Source: Bog-473 sp963821755 (GTDB lineage Bacteria > Actinomycetota > Acidimicrobiia > Acidimicrobiales > RAAP-2). From it: a DNA stretch of 64,000 nucleotides. The stretch lies in contig CAWGEX010000005.1 in the NCBI GenBank assembly GCA_963821755.1, positions 868,001 to 932,000 on the forward strand, written 5' to 3'. This document shows, in pieces, positions 49,684 through 58,234 of the stretch. The notes under the pieces were generated by a model. That model saw only the letters and a program-made list of their open reading frames with translations, had not been told where the DNA came from and did no database searches. How positions within the stretch are numbered: the first letter of the stretch is position 1; every line of letters starts with the position of its first letter. Made by a program: the position numbers and the translations under genes.

Positions 49684-49704
49684 TTGTCCCCCTCTATGGT
49701 TCAG

Positions 49705-49723
49705 TTCATCGATGGTCGATGAA
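49705..49723 (-). promoter_or_regulatory. perfect inverted repeat in the leader of the secreted-protein gene
   Basis: TTCATCGATGGTCGATGAA has 8-bp perfect arms and a 3-base centre, 22 bases before the ATG at 49683. It may be an operator or a leader hairpin that controls access to the AGGGGG ribosome binding site. The rest of the 323-bp gap up to 50006 shows no coding frame and no recognised riboswitch. Confidence 0.5.
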
Positions 49724-50006
49724 GCCGTTCCGAGGGACAACGACTTACCTGGATGAACCTTGTGTTTCACGCAATATGACCCGGACGGCGTGCCACCCGC
49801 GCCGACTCGGGGCGGTAGGCGCCATCATTCACATCTTGGCGAAGTTTGGCTCATATGTCCTGATCAGGGCCGTCGGAAATCCGAGGCGATAGCGGTGGAA
49901 AGTGGACCAAATGAAGTGGCCCATTTGCCCCAGGGCGGATGAGTTTTGTCGGTACCCTGCACGGGCGGTCGAGCATCACCTTTGCCGTGATCGCGCCAGG
50001 GGGCGA

Positions 50007-51071
50007 TCAGGTGACCACGAGGCCCCGTCCGGTGATCAGCGGCAGGTCGAGCGCCGTCACGATGCCGGGTTCGGCGGCGATGACGGCAGGGATGGCGTTG
50101 ACCAGGCGCATGGCCGTGGCCTTGAGGCCAGCCGTATTGTGGTCGCCGTCGGTGCCCATCAGTTGGAGGTCGAGGGTGTAGTTGGGCTCGCCCGTGATCT
50201 GCACTCGGTAGCCGCCATGCCCGGCCGGCTGGGGCCAGCTCGCCCCGAGGTCGTCGCTCAGCCGGGTGACGTGTTCGACCACGACGACGGCCTTGTCGCC
50301 CACCATGCCCCGTACCTCGAAGTGCAGGGCGGCGGCGGTGCCTTTGGCGATGGGACCGGCAGTCACATCGAAGTCCGCCGCTGCCGCTTCTCGTTCGTAC
50401 CATTCCTCGACGCCCGAGAGGGTGACGCCGAGGCCCGCGGCGATCTGGCGCACCACGCTGCCCCAGGCCAGCGTGAGCACACCCGGTTGGAGGATGAAGG
50501 GGACTTCGTCCATGGGCCGGCCGAAGCCCATGATGTCGAAGAGCACCATGGGCTGGTTGTAGGTGTTGTAGTTGAGGACCTCGGAGCAACGGACTTCTTC
50601 GATGCGCTCGCTGATCCCGGTCAGCACCAACGGGAGGGCATCGTTGGCGAAACCGGGGTCGACACCGTTGACAAAGAGTGACACGCCGTGGGCCACGCCG
50701 GCGGCGTGTAGGGACCGGGCCATGTCATCATCGTCGGCCGGGTACTGCAAGAAAACGGGTGACGACGAGACCACGTTGCACCCCGCTTCGAGAAAGCGCT
50801 GCAGATCGGCCAGGGCCTCCATCATGCGGTCGTCGGCCATGCCGGTGTGCACGATGCAGTCAGGCTTGAGGGCCAGCAAGGCGTCGAAGTCATTGGAACC
50901 GCTCACCCCGAGGCTGCGCCCGAGCCGGGCCAGCTCGCCGGCGTCCTGGCCGATCTTGGCCGGATTGGAGACGAAGACGCCGACCAAGTCGAGCTCGGGA
51001 TGGGCGTCGATGCCGGCCAGTGCGTGTCGTCCCACGTTGCCGGTGCTCCACTGCACGACGCGATAACTCAT
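50007..51071 (-). CDS. dihydrodipicolinate reductase-like / 2,4-diaminopentanoate dehydrogenase-family protein
   Basis: This 354-residue NAD(P)-dependent oxidoreductase begins with the Rossmann loop YRVVQWSTGNVGRHALAGI (GxxGxxG form STGNVG), then HPELDLVGVFV and a catalytic domain with FVNGVDPGFANDALPL. The group is abundant in mycobacteria and other actinobacteria that degrade steroids and similar compounds, but is mostly uncharacterised; the named member oxidises 2,4-diaminopentanoate. It is not DapB itself: the length is about 100 residues greater and the HHxxK motif is missing. The downstream SDR gene upstream on this strand (51092-51886) is probably co-transcribed, 20 bp apart. Confidence 0.85.
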   Translation of the reverse strand: MSYRVVQWSTGNVGRHALAGIDAHPELDLVGVFVSNPAKIGQDAGELARLGRSLGVSGSNDFDALLALKPDCIVHTGMADDRMMEALADLQRFLEAGCNVVSSSPVFLQYPADDDDMARSLHAAGVAHGVSLFVNGVDPGFANDALPLVLTGISERIEEVRCSEVLNYNTYNQPMVLFDIMGFGRPMDEVPFILQPGVLTLAWGSVVRQIAAGLGVTLSGVEEWYEREAAAADFDVTAGPIAKGTAAALHFEVRGMVGDKAVVVVEHVTRLSDDLGASWPQPAGHGGYRVQITGEPNYTLDLQLMGTDGDHNTAGLKATAMRLVNAIPAVIAAEPGIVTALDLPLITGRGLVVT

Positions 51072-51091
51072 GACACTCCTTTTCCGTTGGT

Positions 51092-51886
51092 TTAGAGGTC
51101 GGGGAGACCGAATTCGAGGTTGGCCGACTGCAGGCCGCCGTCGGCCTCGATGATCTTGCCCGTGATGTAGGACCCGGCGGAAGAGGCCAGGAACAGGACG
51201 GTGGCCGCGATGTCGTCAGGATCGCCGATGCGTTTGAGCGGTGTGGCTTCCTCCATCTGGGTGCGCAGCTCGTCGCTGGACATCACGATGTCGAGGGCCG
51301 ACGTGGCGGTGGAGCCCACTGCCACGGCGTTGACGCGAATCCGGGGACACAGGTCGCGGGCGGCCAGGCGCGTGTATTGCTCGAGGGCTCCCTTGACCGT
51401 CCCGTAGGCCAGGTAGCCCCGGGCGCCGACATGGCCCATGACTGATGAGATGTTCACGATGGCGCCGCCGGGGGCATCGCCTTCGAGCATGAGTGGGACG
51501 GCGGCGCGGACCAGGGCGTGGCCGGCGCCGACGTTGAAATGGAAGGCTTCCTCCAGGGCGCGGGGGGACGTATCGAGCAGAGGGCGGGGCATGGTGCCGC
51601 CCAAGTTGTTGACCACGATGTCGACGCGGCCGAAGGCTTGGTGCGCCGTGTCGGCCAAGGAGCCCATGAGTTCGACGTCCGTGAGGTCGCCGGCCACAAC
51701 GACGGCCTGGCGGCCGGTCGCTTCCACGCGCCGCGCCACTTCGCGCAGCTGCTCCTCGGTCCGGGCGGCCAACACGATGTCGGCCCCGGCCTCGGCCAGA
51801 GCCACCGCCGAGGCCGCACCGATGCCGCGGCCGCTGCCGGTGACGATGGCGACCTGGTCGGTCACCTTGAAGCGGTCGAGAATCAT
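51092..51886 (-). CDS. short-chain dehydrogenase/reductase (7-alpha-HSDH-like)
   Basis: This 264-residue classical SDR has TGSGRGIGAASA (cofactor loop near 16-27), NNLGGTMPRPL, Ser in NISSVMGHVGARG near 140 and the YGTVK catalytic pair near 158-162. The C-terminus closes SYITGKIIEADGGLQSANLEFGLPDL. Members of this branch reduce hydroxysteroids or 3-ketoacyl substrates. ATG 51886 begins MILDRFKVTDQVAIVTG; a long open frame upstream is not coding. The divergent small gene at 51984 starts 98 bp away. Confidence 0.92.
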   Translation of the reverse strand: MILDRFKVTDQVAIVTGSGRGIGAASAVALAEAGADIVLAARTEEQLREVARRVEATGRQAVVVAGDLTDVELMGSLADTAHQAFGRVDIVVNNLGGTMPRPLLDTSPRALEEAFHFNVGAGHALVRAAVPLMLEGDAPGGAIVNISSVMGHVGARGYLAYGTVKGALEQYTRLAARDLCPRIRVNAVAVGSTATSALDIVMSSDELRTQMEEATPLKRIGDPDDIAATVLFLASSAGSYITGKIIEADGGLQSANLEFGLPDL

Positions 51887-51983
51887 GATGGCCTCTTGAC
51901 GTCGTCGGACTGGACGAGCCGGACTGTAGCGTCTCGAACGTTCCTTGACGCCGAAGCGGAGGACGGAGGAGGGTGGTGCTGCC

Positions 51984-52169
51984 ATGGACCGCACCCCCTC
52001 AGACACCGCCCCCGCGCTCGGGCGGTGTTGGCATCCGGTGGCCCACGACGACCTGGTGGTGCCGCCAAGGCCCACGGCTGAGGTCCACACCCGAGCCGAA
52101 TGGGCGACCCTGGATTTTCGGCGTGTCCTGTCCGACCTGTTGGCGATGGCCGAAGGTACACCGCGGTGA
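51984..52169 (+). CDS. small unrecognised protein coupled to upp
   Basis: This 61-residue frame begins MDRTPSDTAPALGRCWHPVAHDDLVV and ends RVLSDLLAMAEGTPR. I do not recognise a family. GGAGGAGGG lies 14-22 bases upstream of the ATG, and its stop overlaps the GTG of upp as GTGA, which supports a real gene. The CWHPVAHDD stretch recalls the start of Rieske-type oxygenases, but there is no room for the cluster motif, so this may be chance or a remnant. Confidence 0.5.
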   Translation: MDRTPSDTAPALGRCWHPVAHDDLVVPPRPTAEVHTRAEWATLDFRRVLSDLLAMAEGTPR

Positions 52170-52798
52170 GGGGCGTGACCGTGGTCGAGCACCCGGTCAT
52201 GGCGCACCGGATAGCGACGTTGCGGGACCGGCGAACCGATCGTGACCACTTCCGACGCCTGGTCTCGGAGATCTCGCGGTTCTTGGCCTATGAGGGCCTG
52301 CGGGACCTCGGGACCGAGGAGATCGTCATCGACACGCCGGTGGCCGACGGGGTGGCGGCCCGTCGGGTCAACGAGCACGTGCTGGTGGTGCCGGTCCTCC
52401 GCGCCGGGCTGGGCATGGTGCAGGCGATTCAGGAGGTGCTCCCGCTGGCCGAGGTGGCCCATGTCGGGTTGAGGCGCGACGAGGCAACCCTGCAGGCGGA
52501 CGTCTATCTCAACCGACTGCCGGCCGACCTCAGCGGACGGCGGGTCGTCGTCTGCGATCCCATGCTGGCCACCGGTGGGTCGCTGGCTCAGGTGTGCGAT
52601 CTCGTGGTCGATAAGGGAGCCCGCGCCGCAGTGGCGCTCTGCATCATTGCCTCGGAGCCCGGTCTGGGTGCCTTCACCGAGGCGCATCCCTTGGTGCCCG
52701 TGGTGTGCGCCGCCGTCGACCCGATCCTCAACGAGGTGGGCTACATCGTCCCAGGCCTGGGCGATGCCGGTGACCGACTCTTCGGTCCGCCTGATTGA
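52166..52798 (+). CDS. upp: uracil phosphoribosyltransferase
   Basis: Upp salvages uracil with PRPP to give UMP. The 210-residue protein has VVEHPVMAHRIATLRD at the N-terminus, FRRLVSEISRFLAYEGLRDL, the hood motif VVPVLRAGLGMV, the PRPP-binding VVVCDPMLATGGSL near 130-143 and the uracil-binding GYIVPGLGDAGDRLFG at the C-terminus. Either GTG 52166 (coupled to the small gene) or GTG 52175 can be the start. It is part of a salvage set with the phosphoribosyltransferase at 53805 and the NCS1 permease at 54459. Confidence 0.95.
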   Translation: MRGVTVVEHPVMAHRIATLRDRRTDRDHFRRLVSEISRFLAYEGLRDLGTEEIVIDTPVADGVAARRVNEHVLVVPVLRAGLGMVQAIQEVLPLAEVAHVGLRRDEATLQADVYLNRLPADLSGRRVVVCDPMLATGGSLAQVCDLVVDKGARAAVALCIIASEPGLGAFTEAHPLVPVVCAAVDPILNEVGYIVPGLGDAGDRLFGPPD

Positions 52799-52838
52799 TG
52801 CCGTCTCGGGAGTCCTGGGCGTGGTTCGCCGTCGCCGT

Positions 52839-53585
52839 TCAGGCCCAGCCTCCGGCGTAGGCCACGAACTGGCCCGTGGTGAACCCACTCGTTCCGTCGA
52901 TGAACGGCAGGCAGAACGCGGCGAACTCCTCCATGGTGCCCAGTCGCTTCATGGGGACCATGGACTCCACCTTGCGTCGCGACGCTTCGTCGGTCACGCG
53001 GTTCGCCCTGAGGAACTCGGGGAAGTCCATGAAATTGGTGCCGACCACGTTGACCTGGACCCCGGTGCGGGCCACTTCCATGGCGACATTCTTGGCCAGC
53101 ATCGTCGCCCCGGCCCGGGCCGCCGAATACAGCGGGGCTCCCGGGGTGGGCCGGACCGCCGAGGCGCTGGTGATGAGCAGCATCTGGCCGTGGCCTTGTT
53201 CGACCATGGCCGGGACGACGGCGCGCAGCAGGTGGTAGGGCGCGACCAGGCAGCCCTGCACGACAGCGTCGAGTTGTTCAGCGGTGGAATCGACGAATTT
53301 TCCAACGATGACCCGACCCGAGCCTCCGACGGCGGCGTCGAGCCGACCGAACCGCTCTTGTGCCGCGCCGACCAGTCGTTCCGAGGAAGACGGATCGGTG
53401 AGATCGAGGACGCCCTCTACGGCGACGACCGTGGCTCCGGTCGCCTCGAGCTCGGCCACGAGGTCTGTCCGGGGGTCGCCGAGCACCAGATCGTGGCCCC
53501 GCGAGGCAAGCAACCGCGCCACATGGGGTCCGACGTAGTGGGCGGCGTCGGTCACCAGGGCGACCCTGCGTTCGGTGTTGTTCAT
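52839..53585 (-). CDS. SDR-family oxidoreductase with YxxxR in place of YxxxK
   Basis: This 248-residue Rossmann protein has a weakened cofactor loop (VTDAAHYVGPHVA instead of TGxxxGxG) and an active site YSAARAGATM in which the catalytic lysine is Arg. SSSERLVGAAQERFGRLDAAVGGSG replaces the usual NNAG. The C-terminus (TSGFTTGQFVAYAGGWA) is normal for the family. It therefore looks like a catalytically altered SDR. GGGGGGAAC precedes the ATG at 53585. It is convergent with upp and divergent from the phosphoribosyltransferase gene. Confidence 0.85.
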   Translation of the reverse strand: MNNTERRVALVTDAAHYVGPHVARLLASRGHDLVLGDPRTDLVAELEATGATVVAVEGVLDLTDPSSSERLVGAAQERFGRLDAAVGGSGRVIVGKFVDSTAEQLDAVVQGCLVAPYHLLRAVVPAMVEQGHGQMLLITSASAVRPTPGAPLYSAARAGATMLAKNVAMEVARTGVQVNVVGTNFMDFPEFLRANRVTDEASRRKVESMVPMKRLGTMEEFAAFCLPFIDGTSGFTTGQFVAYAGGWA

Positions 53586-53804
53586 GTTCCCCCCGAGCAA
53601 TCCGTCCGGTGTGCCAGTCGACGGGGACGGAATCCCCTTCGCTGATCGAGAGTGTACGGCGGTCGTCTGCTCCCATCATGCTGGGGATGGAGTTTCGGCC
53701 GGCCCTACCGTCCGATGTCCTCGGACCGAGGCGAGGGTCAGAACCGGCGGGCAGTCGCCTCGGTGTCCAGTCACTTGCAGTCAGAGGTCACCGCGGCGAG
53801 AGTC

Positions 53805-54425
53805 ATGTCCATGGCCGCCGCTCGTACCTATTCGACCACCGTGGGAAGTCAGTCGGTCGACCTGCCCCTCGTGGCGCTGACCGACGAGCTGAGCATCGCC
53901 CTGCTCATCTGTGTCGACCTGGGGGTGCACTTTGCCGAGGTGGCGGGCCGGGAGCTGGCCGAGCTCATGCGGCCTGCCCGGCCCGAGATCATCGTTTCGG
54001 TCGCCACCATGGGTATCCCGCTGGCCATCGAGGCCAGCCGCGCATTGGGGTTCGACGACTACGTCATCTTGCACAAGACGCCGAAGATCCACCTGGGGGA
54101 GACGTGGGCCGAGCCGGTCAACTCCATCACGACCGAGAAGGCCCAACGCCTGCGCATGGATCCCGCCCGGGTCCCCGCCGTCCAGGGCCGCCGGGTGGCG
54201 GTGGTCGACGACGTGATCTCGACCGGCGCCTCCACGCTGGCGGCGCTCCGGTTGGTGCGGCGCATCGGAGCCGAGCCGGTGGTCATCGGCACCCTCATGA
54301 CCGAGGGGTCAGGTTGGCGAAAGGCCCTCGGGGCGGACGCCGACATGGTCCGCTCTCTTGGGTCCATGCCGTTGTTCCGGCCTGCGGGCGACGGCAGCGG
54401 GGCATTAGTGGAGGACTGGGACTGA
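53805..54425 (+). CDS. adenine/xanthine-type phosphoribosyltransferase
   Basis: This type I PRTase of ~206 residues carries the PRPP-binding motif VAVVDDVISTGASTLAAL near residues 142-159 and the flexible-loop region LHKTPKIHLGETWAEPVNSITTEK, which resembles xpt/apt enzymes and purine operon repressors of the apt fold. Substrate-side residues cannot decide between adenine and hypoxanthine/xanthine. ATG 53805 is preferred, being next to the conserved start AARTYSTTVGSQSVDLPLVALTDELS; in-frame ATGs at 53715 and 53652 would add an unconserved leader. It is convergent with the nucleobase permease 33 bp away. Confidence 0.85.
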   Translation: MSMAAARTYSTTVGSQSVDLPLVALTDELSIALLICVDLGVHFAEVAGRELAELMRPARPEIIVSVATMGIPLAIEASRALGFDDYVILHKTPKIHLGETWAEPVNSITTEKAQRLRMDPARVPAVQGRRVAVVDDVISTGASTLAALRLVRRIGAEPVVIGTLMTEGSGWRKALGADADMVRSLGSMPLFRPAGDGSGALVEDWD

Positions 54426-54458
54426 TGGGGTGGCCCATCGGGCGACCGGGACGAGCGG

Positions 54459-55982
54459 TCAGAGCAGGCCCTCGGCCTTGAGCAGCCCTTCCTGCTCGTC
54501 GGCCTGCCTTCGGACGCTGCGCGTGGCCAGGATCAGGTAGACCAGCGCTCCGACGCCGAGGCCGAGGAAGATGCTGAAGTCGCCCCCGAAGTGGGAGGCG
54601 TCCCGGGTGTGGTCCGTGACCTCGTTCAACCATTGTGGAACGCGGAAGTAGTAGGTCGGGTTGACGTAGAGCCCTGAGATGGCAGCGAACATGCCGACCA
54701 CCTGGGCGATGATGGCCGGCCAGAAGATGCCCCCGCGACGCCAATACAGGGAGTCTCGGCCGGTCTTCTGCAGCTCGCTGGGCACGTAGCGGTAACGGCG
54801 CAGGACCCAGTCCACCAGGAAGATGGCGCACCACGGCGCAATCCAGACGATGACGATGTCGACAAAGTCCGACAGGTACTCGGTGAAGGACCCGCTGAAG
54901 ATGGCCCACATGGTGACGCCGAGGGCGATGGCGCAGTCAATCAGGACGGCGTGGTAGCGCTTCACGGGAACACCGATGGCCTGCAGGGTGACGCCCGATG
55001 AGTACATGTCGAGGCTGTTGATGCCGAACAGCTGGATGACGGCGAAGACTAGGAACACCACCACGAACCACGAGGGAATGGCGGTCTGGTGGGCGAAGGG
55101 GAGGAAGCCGCCGGCGCCGGTCCCGACTTTGAGAACGAACGTGCCGACGACAGCGCCCAGGGTCATGATCAGGATCTCCGGCACGGCCGTGCCCAGGAAG
55201 ACCCAGCCGACGATGCCCTTTTTGGAGGTGTCCGTCGGACAGTACCGGGTGTAGTCGTTGCCGTTCTCGGTCCAGCCCAGCCCGCTCAGGGCGATGGTGA
55301 AGGCCAGCGCCTCGGTGAAGCCTTGCCAGTCCCCGCTGGTCTTCACCACGTGGAGGTTGGCGTGCGGGATGGCGAAGCCCAGCATGATGGCGAAGAGGAT
55401 CACGAAGGGCAGGACCAGCCAGCGCAGCGTCTTGACGATGGCGGCATGGCCCAGGAAGGGGAGGATCCCCTGTACGAGCACCGCGGCGATGACGAGAATG
55501 ACCTTGGCCGGGTCGCCGGGCAAGAAGCCCGCCTTGATCATCAGGACGAGCCCGGCCCCCACGATCAGGAGCAGCCCCTCGACCTCGAAGCCGATCTGGG
55601 TGATCCAGTTGAAGAAGGAGATCGGTCGTGAGCCGTTCGGGCCGTAGCCGGCCCGGTTGATGGCGAAGACGGTGGTGCCGGCATTCGGCCCCTGCAGGGA
55701 GCACAATCCCAACAAGAAGAAGGACAGGTTCCCCAAGATGATGATCACCAGGACCTGAAGGAACGTGAGCCCGAATGTCATCAAGATGGCGCCATAGATG
55801 AAGTACTCGATCTGGACGCTTGCCCCGGCCCACATCCCGAAGATGTCCTTGGGCCTGGCCCAGCGCTCGCTCTCGGGTATGAAGTCGATCCCGTGCTGCT
55901 CGACGTGGAACGCCACTTCCGACCCTGGGTCGTGAATGACCGCTAGGTCCCCCGCGATTGCCACCGCTGCCTCCCTTGTCAT
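54459..55982 (-). CDS. NCS1-family purine/cytosine permease
   Basis: This 507-residue 12-helix transporter is of the nucleobase:cation symporter-1 type. It starts IPESERWARPKDIFGMWAGASVQIEYFIYGAILM, with the family motif region SLQGPNAGTTVFAINRAGYGPNGSR near 90-115, and continues with QIGFEVEGLLLIVGAGLVLM, IALSGLGWTENGNDYTRY and DFVDIVIVWIAPWCAIFLVDWVLRR. Imported base would feed the phosphoribosyltransferases at 52166 and 53805. An 11-bp direct repeat lies 29 bases upstream of the ATG (56011-56032). Confidence 0.92.
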   Translation of the reverse strand: MTREAAVAIAGDLAVIHDPGSEVAFHVEQHGIDFIPESERWARPKDIFGMWAGASVQIEYFIYGAILMTFGLTFLQVLVIIILGNLSFFLLGLCSLQGPNAGTTVFAINRAGYGPNGSRPISFFNWITQIGFEVEGLLLIVGAGLVLMIKAGFLPGDPAKVILVIAAVLVQGILPFLGHAAIVKTLRWLVLPFVILFAIMLGFAIPHANLHVVKTSGDWQGFTEALAFTIALSGLGWTENGNDYTRYCPTDTSKKGIVGWVFLGTAVPEILIMTLGAVVGTFVLKVGTGAGGFLPFAHQTAIPSWFVVVFLVFAVIQLFGINSLDMYSSGVTLQAIGVPVKRYHAVLIDCAIALGVTMWAIFSGSFTEYLSDFVDIVIVWIAPWCAIFLVDWVLRRYRYVPSELQKTGRDSLYWRRGGIFWPAIIAQVVGMFAAISGLYVNPTYYFRVPQWLNEVTDHTRDASHFGGDFSIFLGLGVGALVYLILATRSVRRQADEQEGLLKAEGLL

Positions 55983-56322
55983 CGCCTCACGTGCTCCGGT
56001 TCCCGGGACACCACGTCAACCCCACGTCAACCGTGGGCGTCTCCGAACCGACAAGGCCAGTGGCCCAGTCCACCGCCGGGCCGAAGGGTGGGCGGAGAGA
56101 CGGACGTTGCCGTCTCCCTCGGCAGCCTTCTCCGGTCTGGTGTCCACGCACTTGGCCCTATCTGATTCGGTGCGCTTCCCTGGCAACCGCGACCGAAGGT
56201 TGTCGGTCCTCACCTTGTTGGCTGATTGGCCCCGCGTCAAGTGGAACGCGGGAACATCGTGAGGACTGCTGCGGTGGAGTCGGGTCACGGGCTCGATCCG
56301 ATCCTTTGTTGTAGAACGTGGC
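55983..56322. promoter_or_regulatory. 340-bp divergent promoter region with direct and inverted repeats
   Basis: The gap separates the divergent NCS1 permease and EamA transporter genes and has no coding frame that I support. CCACGTCAACC is present twice in tandem (56011-56021, 56022-56032), 29 bases upstream of the permease start. GACCGAAGGTTGTCGGTC (56191-56208) is an inverted repeat with 6-base arms and loop, 115 bases before the EamA start. Either could be an operator; no promoter hexamers are convincing. Confidence 0.4.
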
Positions 56323-57228
56323 GTGGTCTATCTCCTGGCGTCTTCCGCTGCGCTGTGCAGTGCGGTGGCCGGGGTGATGCAGCGGATCGGAGTCGAATCC
56401 GCGCCGGCCGGCGACGCCATGCGTCTCCGGTTGCTGACCAATGCGCTCAAACGGGGGATCTGGTTGCTCGGTTTCGCCCTCCTTCTGGTTGTGTTCGTGC
56501 TGCAAGCCTCGGCCTTGCGCTTCGGCGACCTGACCGTGGTCCAGCCGATATTGACCGTCGAGTTGCTGTTCCTCATCGCCATCCTGCGGGTGGTGTTCCA
56601 TCGCCACGTGGGCGGGCGCGAGATTCTCGGTTCGGTGGCCATCGTGGTCGGGCTGGCCGGATTCATCGTCTCGGCCGATCCCGCCCTCGGCCAGGGGATT
56701 CCCAGTTCGAAGGCGTGGGGTGTCGTCACCGTCGTGATCTTCGTGGTGGCAGCGATGCTGGTCGCCGCCGCCCAGCGCGGGCCCCGGTGGTGGCGGGCCA
56801 CCGCCTTCGGGGCGGCGGCGGCCGTGCTCTTCGCCTACAACGCCTCCCTGACCAAGGCCATCACCACCTTGATCACCGGCGGGTGGGGCCATGTGTTCAC
56901 CCATTGGGAGCCCTACGCCCTGGGCCTCACCGGATTGGTCGGCTTCTTCTTCCTGCAGAACGCCCTCCATGCCGGCCCGATCGCCGCCTCCCGCGCTTCG
57001 ATGCTCATGGTGAACCCGGTGGTGAGCATCATCATTGGCATCTTCGTATTCAACGAGCACCTGCGCGGCGGACCGGGGTACGTCGCCGCGGAGATGATCT
57101 CTCTCGTTGTCATGCTGACCGGCGCCTTCGTCCTGACCCAATCGCCTTTGGTGGCTGGGGCCACCTTGGACGGGGACCAGGGGGAGATGCTGGGCACCGT
57201 CCTTCCGGTCTCGCCCATCGGGCCGTGA
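56323..57228 (+). CDS. EamA/DMT-superfamily transporter
   Basis: This 301-residue protein has ten predicted membrane helices in two EamA-like halves, beginning MVYLLASSAALCSAVAGVMQRIG and with a second repeat from AFGAAAAVLFAYNASLTKA. The motif FGDLTVVQPILTVELLFLI (end of the first half) and ASMLMVNPVVSIIIGIFVFNEHLRG (end of the second) are typical of DMT metabolite exporters. GTG 56323 is the start. Substrate unknown. Confidence 0.85.
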   Translation: MVYLLASSAALCSAVAGVMQRIGVESAPAGDAMRLRLLTNALKRGIWLLGFALLLVVFVLQASALRFGDLTVVQPILTVELLFLIAILRVVFHRHVGGREILGSVAIVVGLAGFIVSADPALGQGIPSSKAWGVVTVVIFVVAAMLVAAAQRGPRWWRATAFGAAAAVLFAYNASLTKAITTLITGGWGHVFTHWEPYALGLTGLVGFFFLQNALHAGPIAASRASMLMVNPVVSIIIGIFVFNEHLRGGPGYVAAEMISLVVMLTGAFVLTQSPLVAGATLDGDQGEMLGTVLPVSPIGP

Positions 57229-57264
57229 CTTCACGCCAGGAGCGTCCGGTCCCCTCCCTGGTGC

Positions 57265-57765
57265 TTACGGGGTGGCGAGGCCCAGCTCCCGACGCATGAA
57301 GGCCACCGACTTCTGCTGAATCTCGCGGGCTTGGTGCTCGATGAACCGCTCGACGATCGGCCCGGCGCCGAAGATCTTGACCCGGGCCTCGAGGTCGAAG
57401 TTCTCAAGGGTGCCCTCGCCGTCGGCCCTCAACGCGATGGACCCGTTCAGGTGGGTCTTGTCGCCCATGGTGCCCGGCGTGAGCGTGAAGATGGTGGTCG
57501 AGGTGGCGGGGCTGAAGATACTGACCTCGGTGCTGGTGATCTCCTCGCCGAAGATCTTGCGCACCGGTCCCGGCGCATTGGGTTTCTGCGAGTAGCGGAG
57601 GGTCCGGGTCAGCCCCGAGGCCAGAGTGCCCTCCTGGCAGAGGACCTCGGCCGAGATCGAGCCCAGGCCCTCGAGGTGCAGGCGCACGACGAAAGCCGGG
57701 TCGAAGTAGAGGGCCCAGAACGCGTCCGGCGCGCACTCCCACCTGTAGGAGAGGGACAGCTTCAT
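57265..57765 (-). CDS. DUF2505 family protein
   Basis: This 166-residue protein of unknown function belongs to DUF2505, common in actinobacteria. It begins MKLSLSYRWECAPDAFWALYFDPAFVVRLHLEGLG and shows RTLRYSQKPNAPGPVRKIFG, matching the SRPBCC-like (START-superfamily) beta-helix fold predicted for the family; it lacks signal peptide and membrane helix. Its ATG overlaps the stop of the SnoaL-like gene as ATGA, so both are co-translated. The two lie downstream of the amine-oxidase gene cluster and may belong to its transcript. Confidence 0.85.
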   Translation of the reverse strand: MKLSLSYRWECAPDAFWALYFDPAFVVRLHLEGLGSISAEVLCQEGTLASGLTRTLRYSQKPNAPGPVRKIFGEEITSTEVSIFSPATSTTIFTLTPGTMGDKTHLNGSIALRADGEGTLENFDLEARVKIFGAGPIVERFIEHQAREIQQKSVAFMRRELGLATP

Positions 57766-58214
57766 GGTCTGAGCTTGAAGAGCATGTGGTGGGCCAGGTC
57801 GCCCACGAGCTCAATGACGATGTGCACCGAGGTGAAGCGCCACGCACCGTCGGTGCAGGCATAGGCATTGCGGTAGCGCCCGGCGATCACCGGCTGGAGC
57901 GTCAGTGCTCCGGGCACGGCCTGGAGGACGGTGAAGTAGGAGCGGCTGGTGGCGGTCGACCCGTCGGAGCTGACATCGACCATCACGTTGGTCATGACGT
58001 GCTTGGTACGCGGCGTGCCGTCCTCGTAGCGGCGGGTGGTCCGCTCGTAGAGCGACTGAATGGCCTCGGGGCCCGAGACGGCGTCGCCGAATCCCTCGAA
58101 GGTCAACGTGGCGTCGGAGAAGACCTCGGCCACCCCGGCGAAGTCGCCGGCGTCAATGCGCTCGGCGTAGGTATAGATCAGCTGGGAGATCGCCTCACGA
58201 GGGGTCGGCTCCAT
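57762..58214 (-). CDS. SnoaL-like (NTF2-fold) protein
   Basis: This 150-residue single-domain protein of the SnoaL_4 type starts AISQLIYTYAERIDAGDFAGVAEVFSDATLTF, the alpha-helix and strand that frame the NTF2-fold pocket, and later has FTVLQAVPGALTLQPVIAGRYRNAYACTDGAWRFTSVHIVIELVG. Such proteins isomerise, dehydrate or bind small hydrophobic molecules. ATG 58214 is preferred over a longer frame. It lies 20 bp after the oxidase gene and is coupled to DUF2505. Confidence 0.9.
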   Translation of the reverse strand: MEPTPREAISQLIYTYAERIDAGDFAGVAEVFSDATLTFEGFGDAVSGPEAIQSLYERTTRRYEDGTPRTKHVMTNVMVDVSSDGSTATSRSYFTVLQAVPGALTLQPVIAGRYRNAYACTDGAWRFTSVHIVIELVGDLAHHMLFKLRP

Positions 58215-58234
58215 CGGCACGATTGTGGCACCGA

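Noticed and set aside
51928..51942. A second LexA box in the divergent region before the SDR and small gene
   Set aside because: CGAACGTTC lacks the four-base spacer between half-sites that the SOS box requires.
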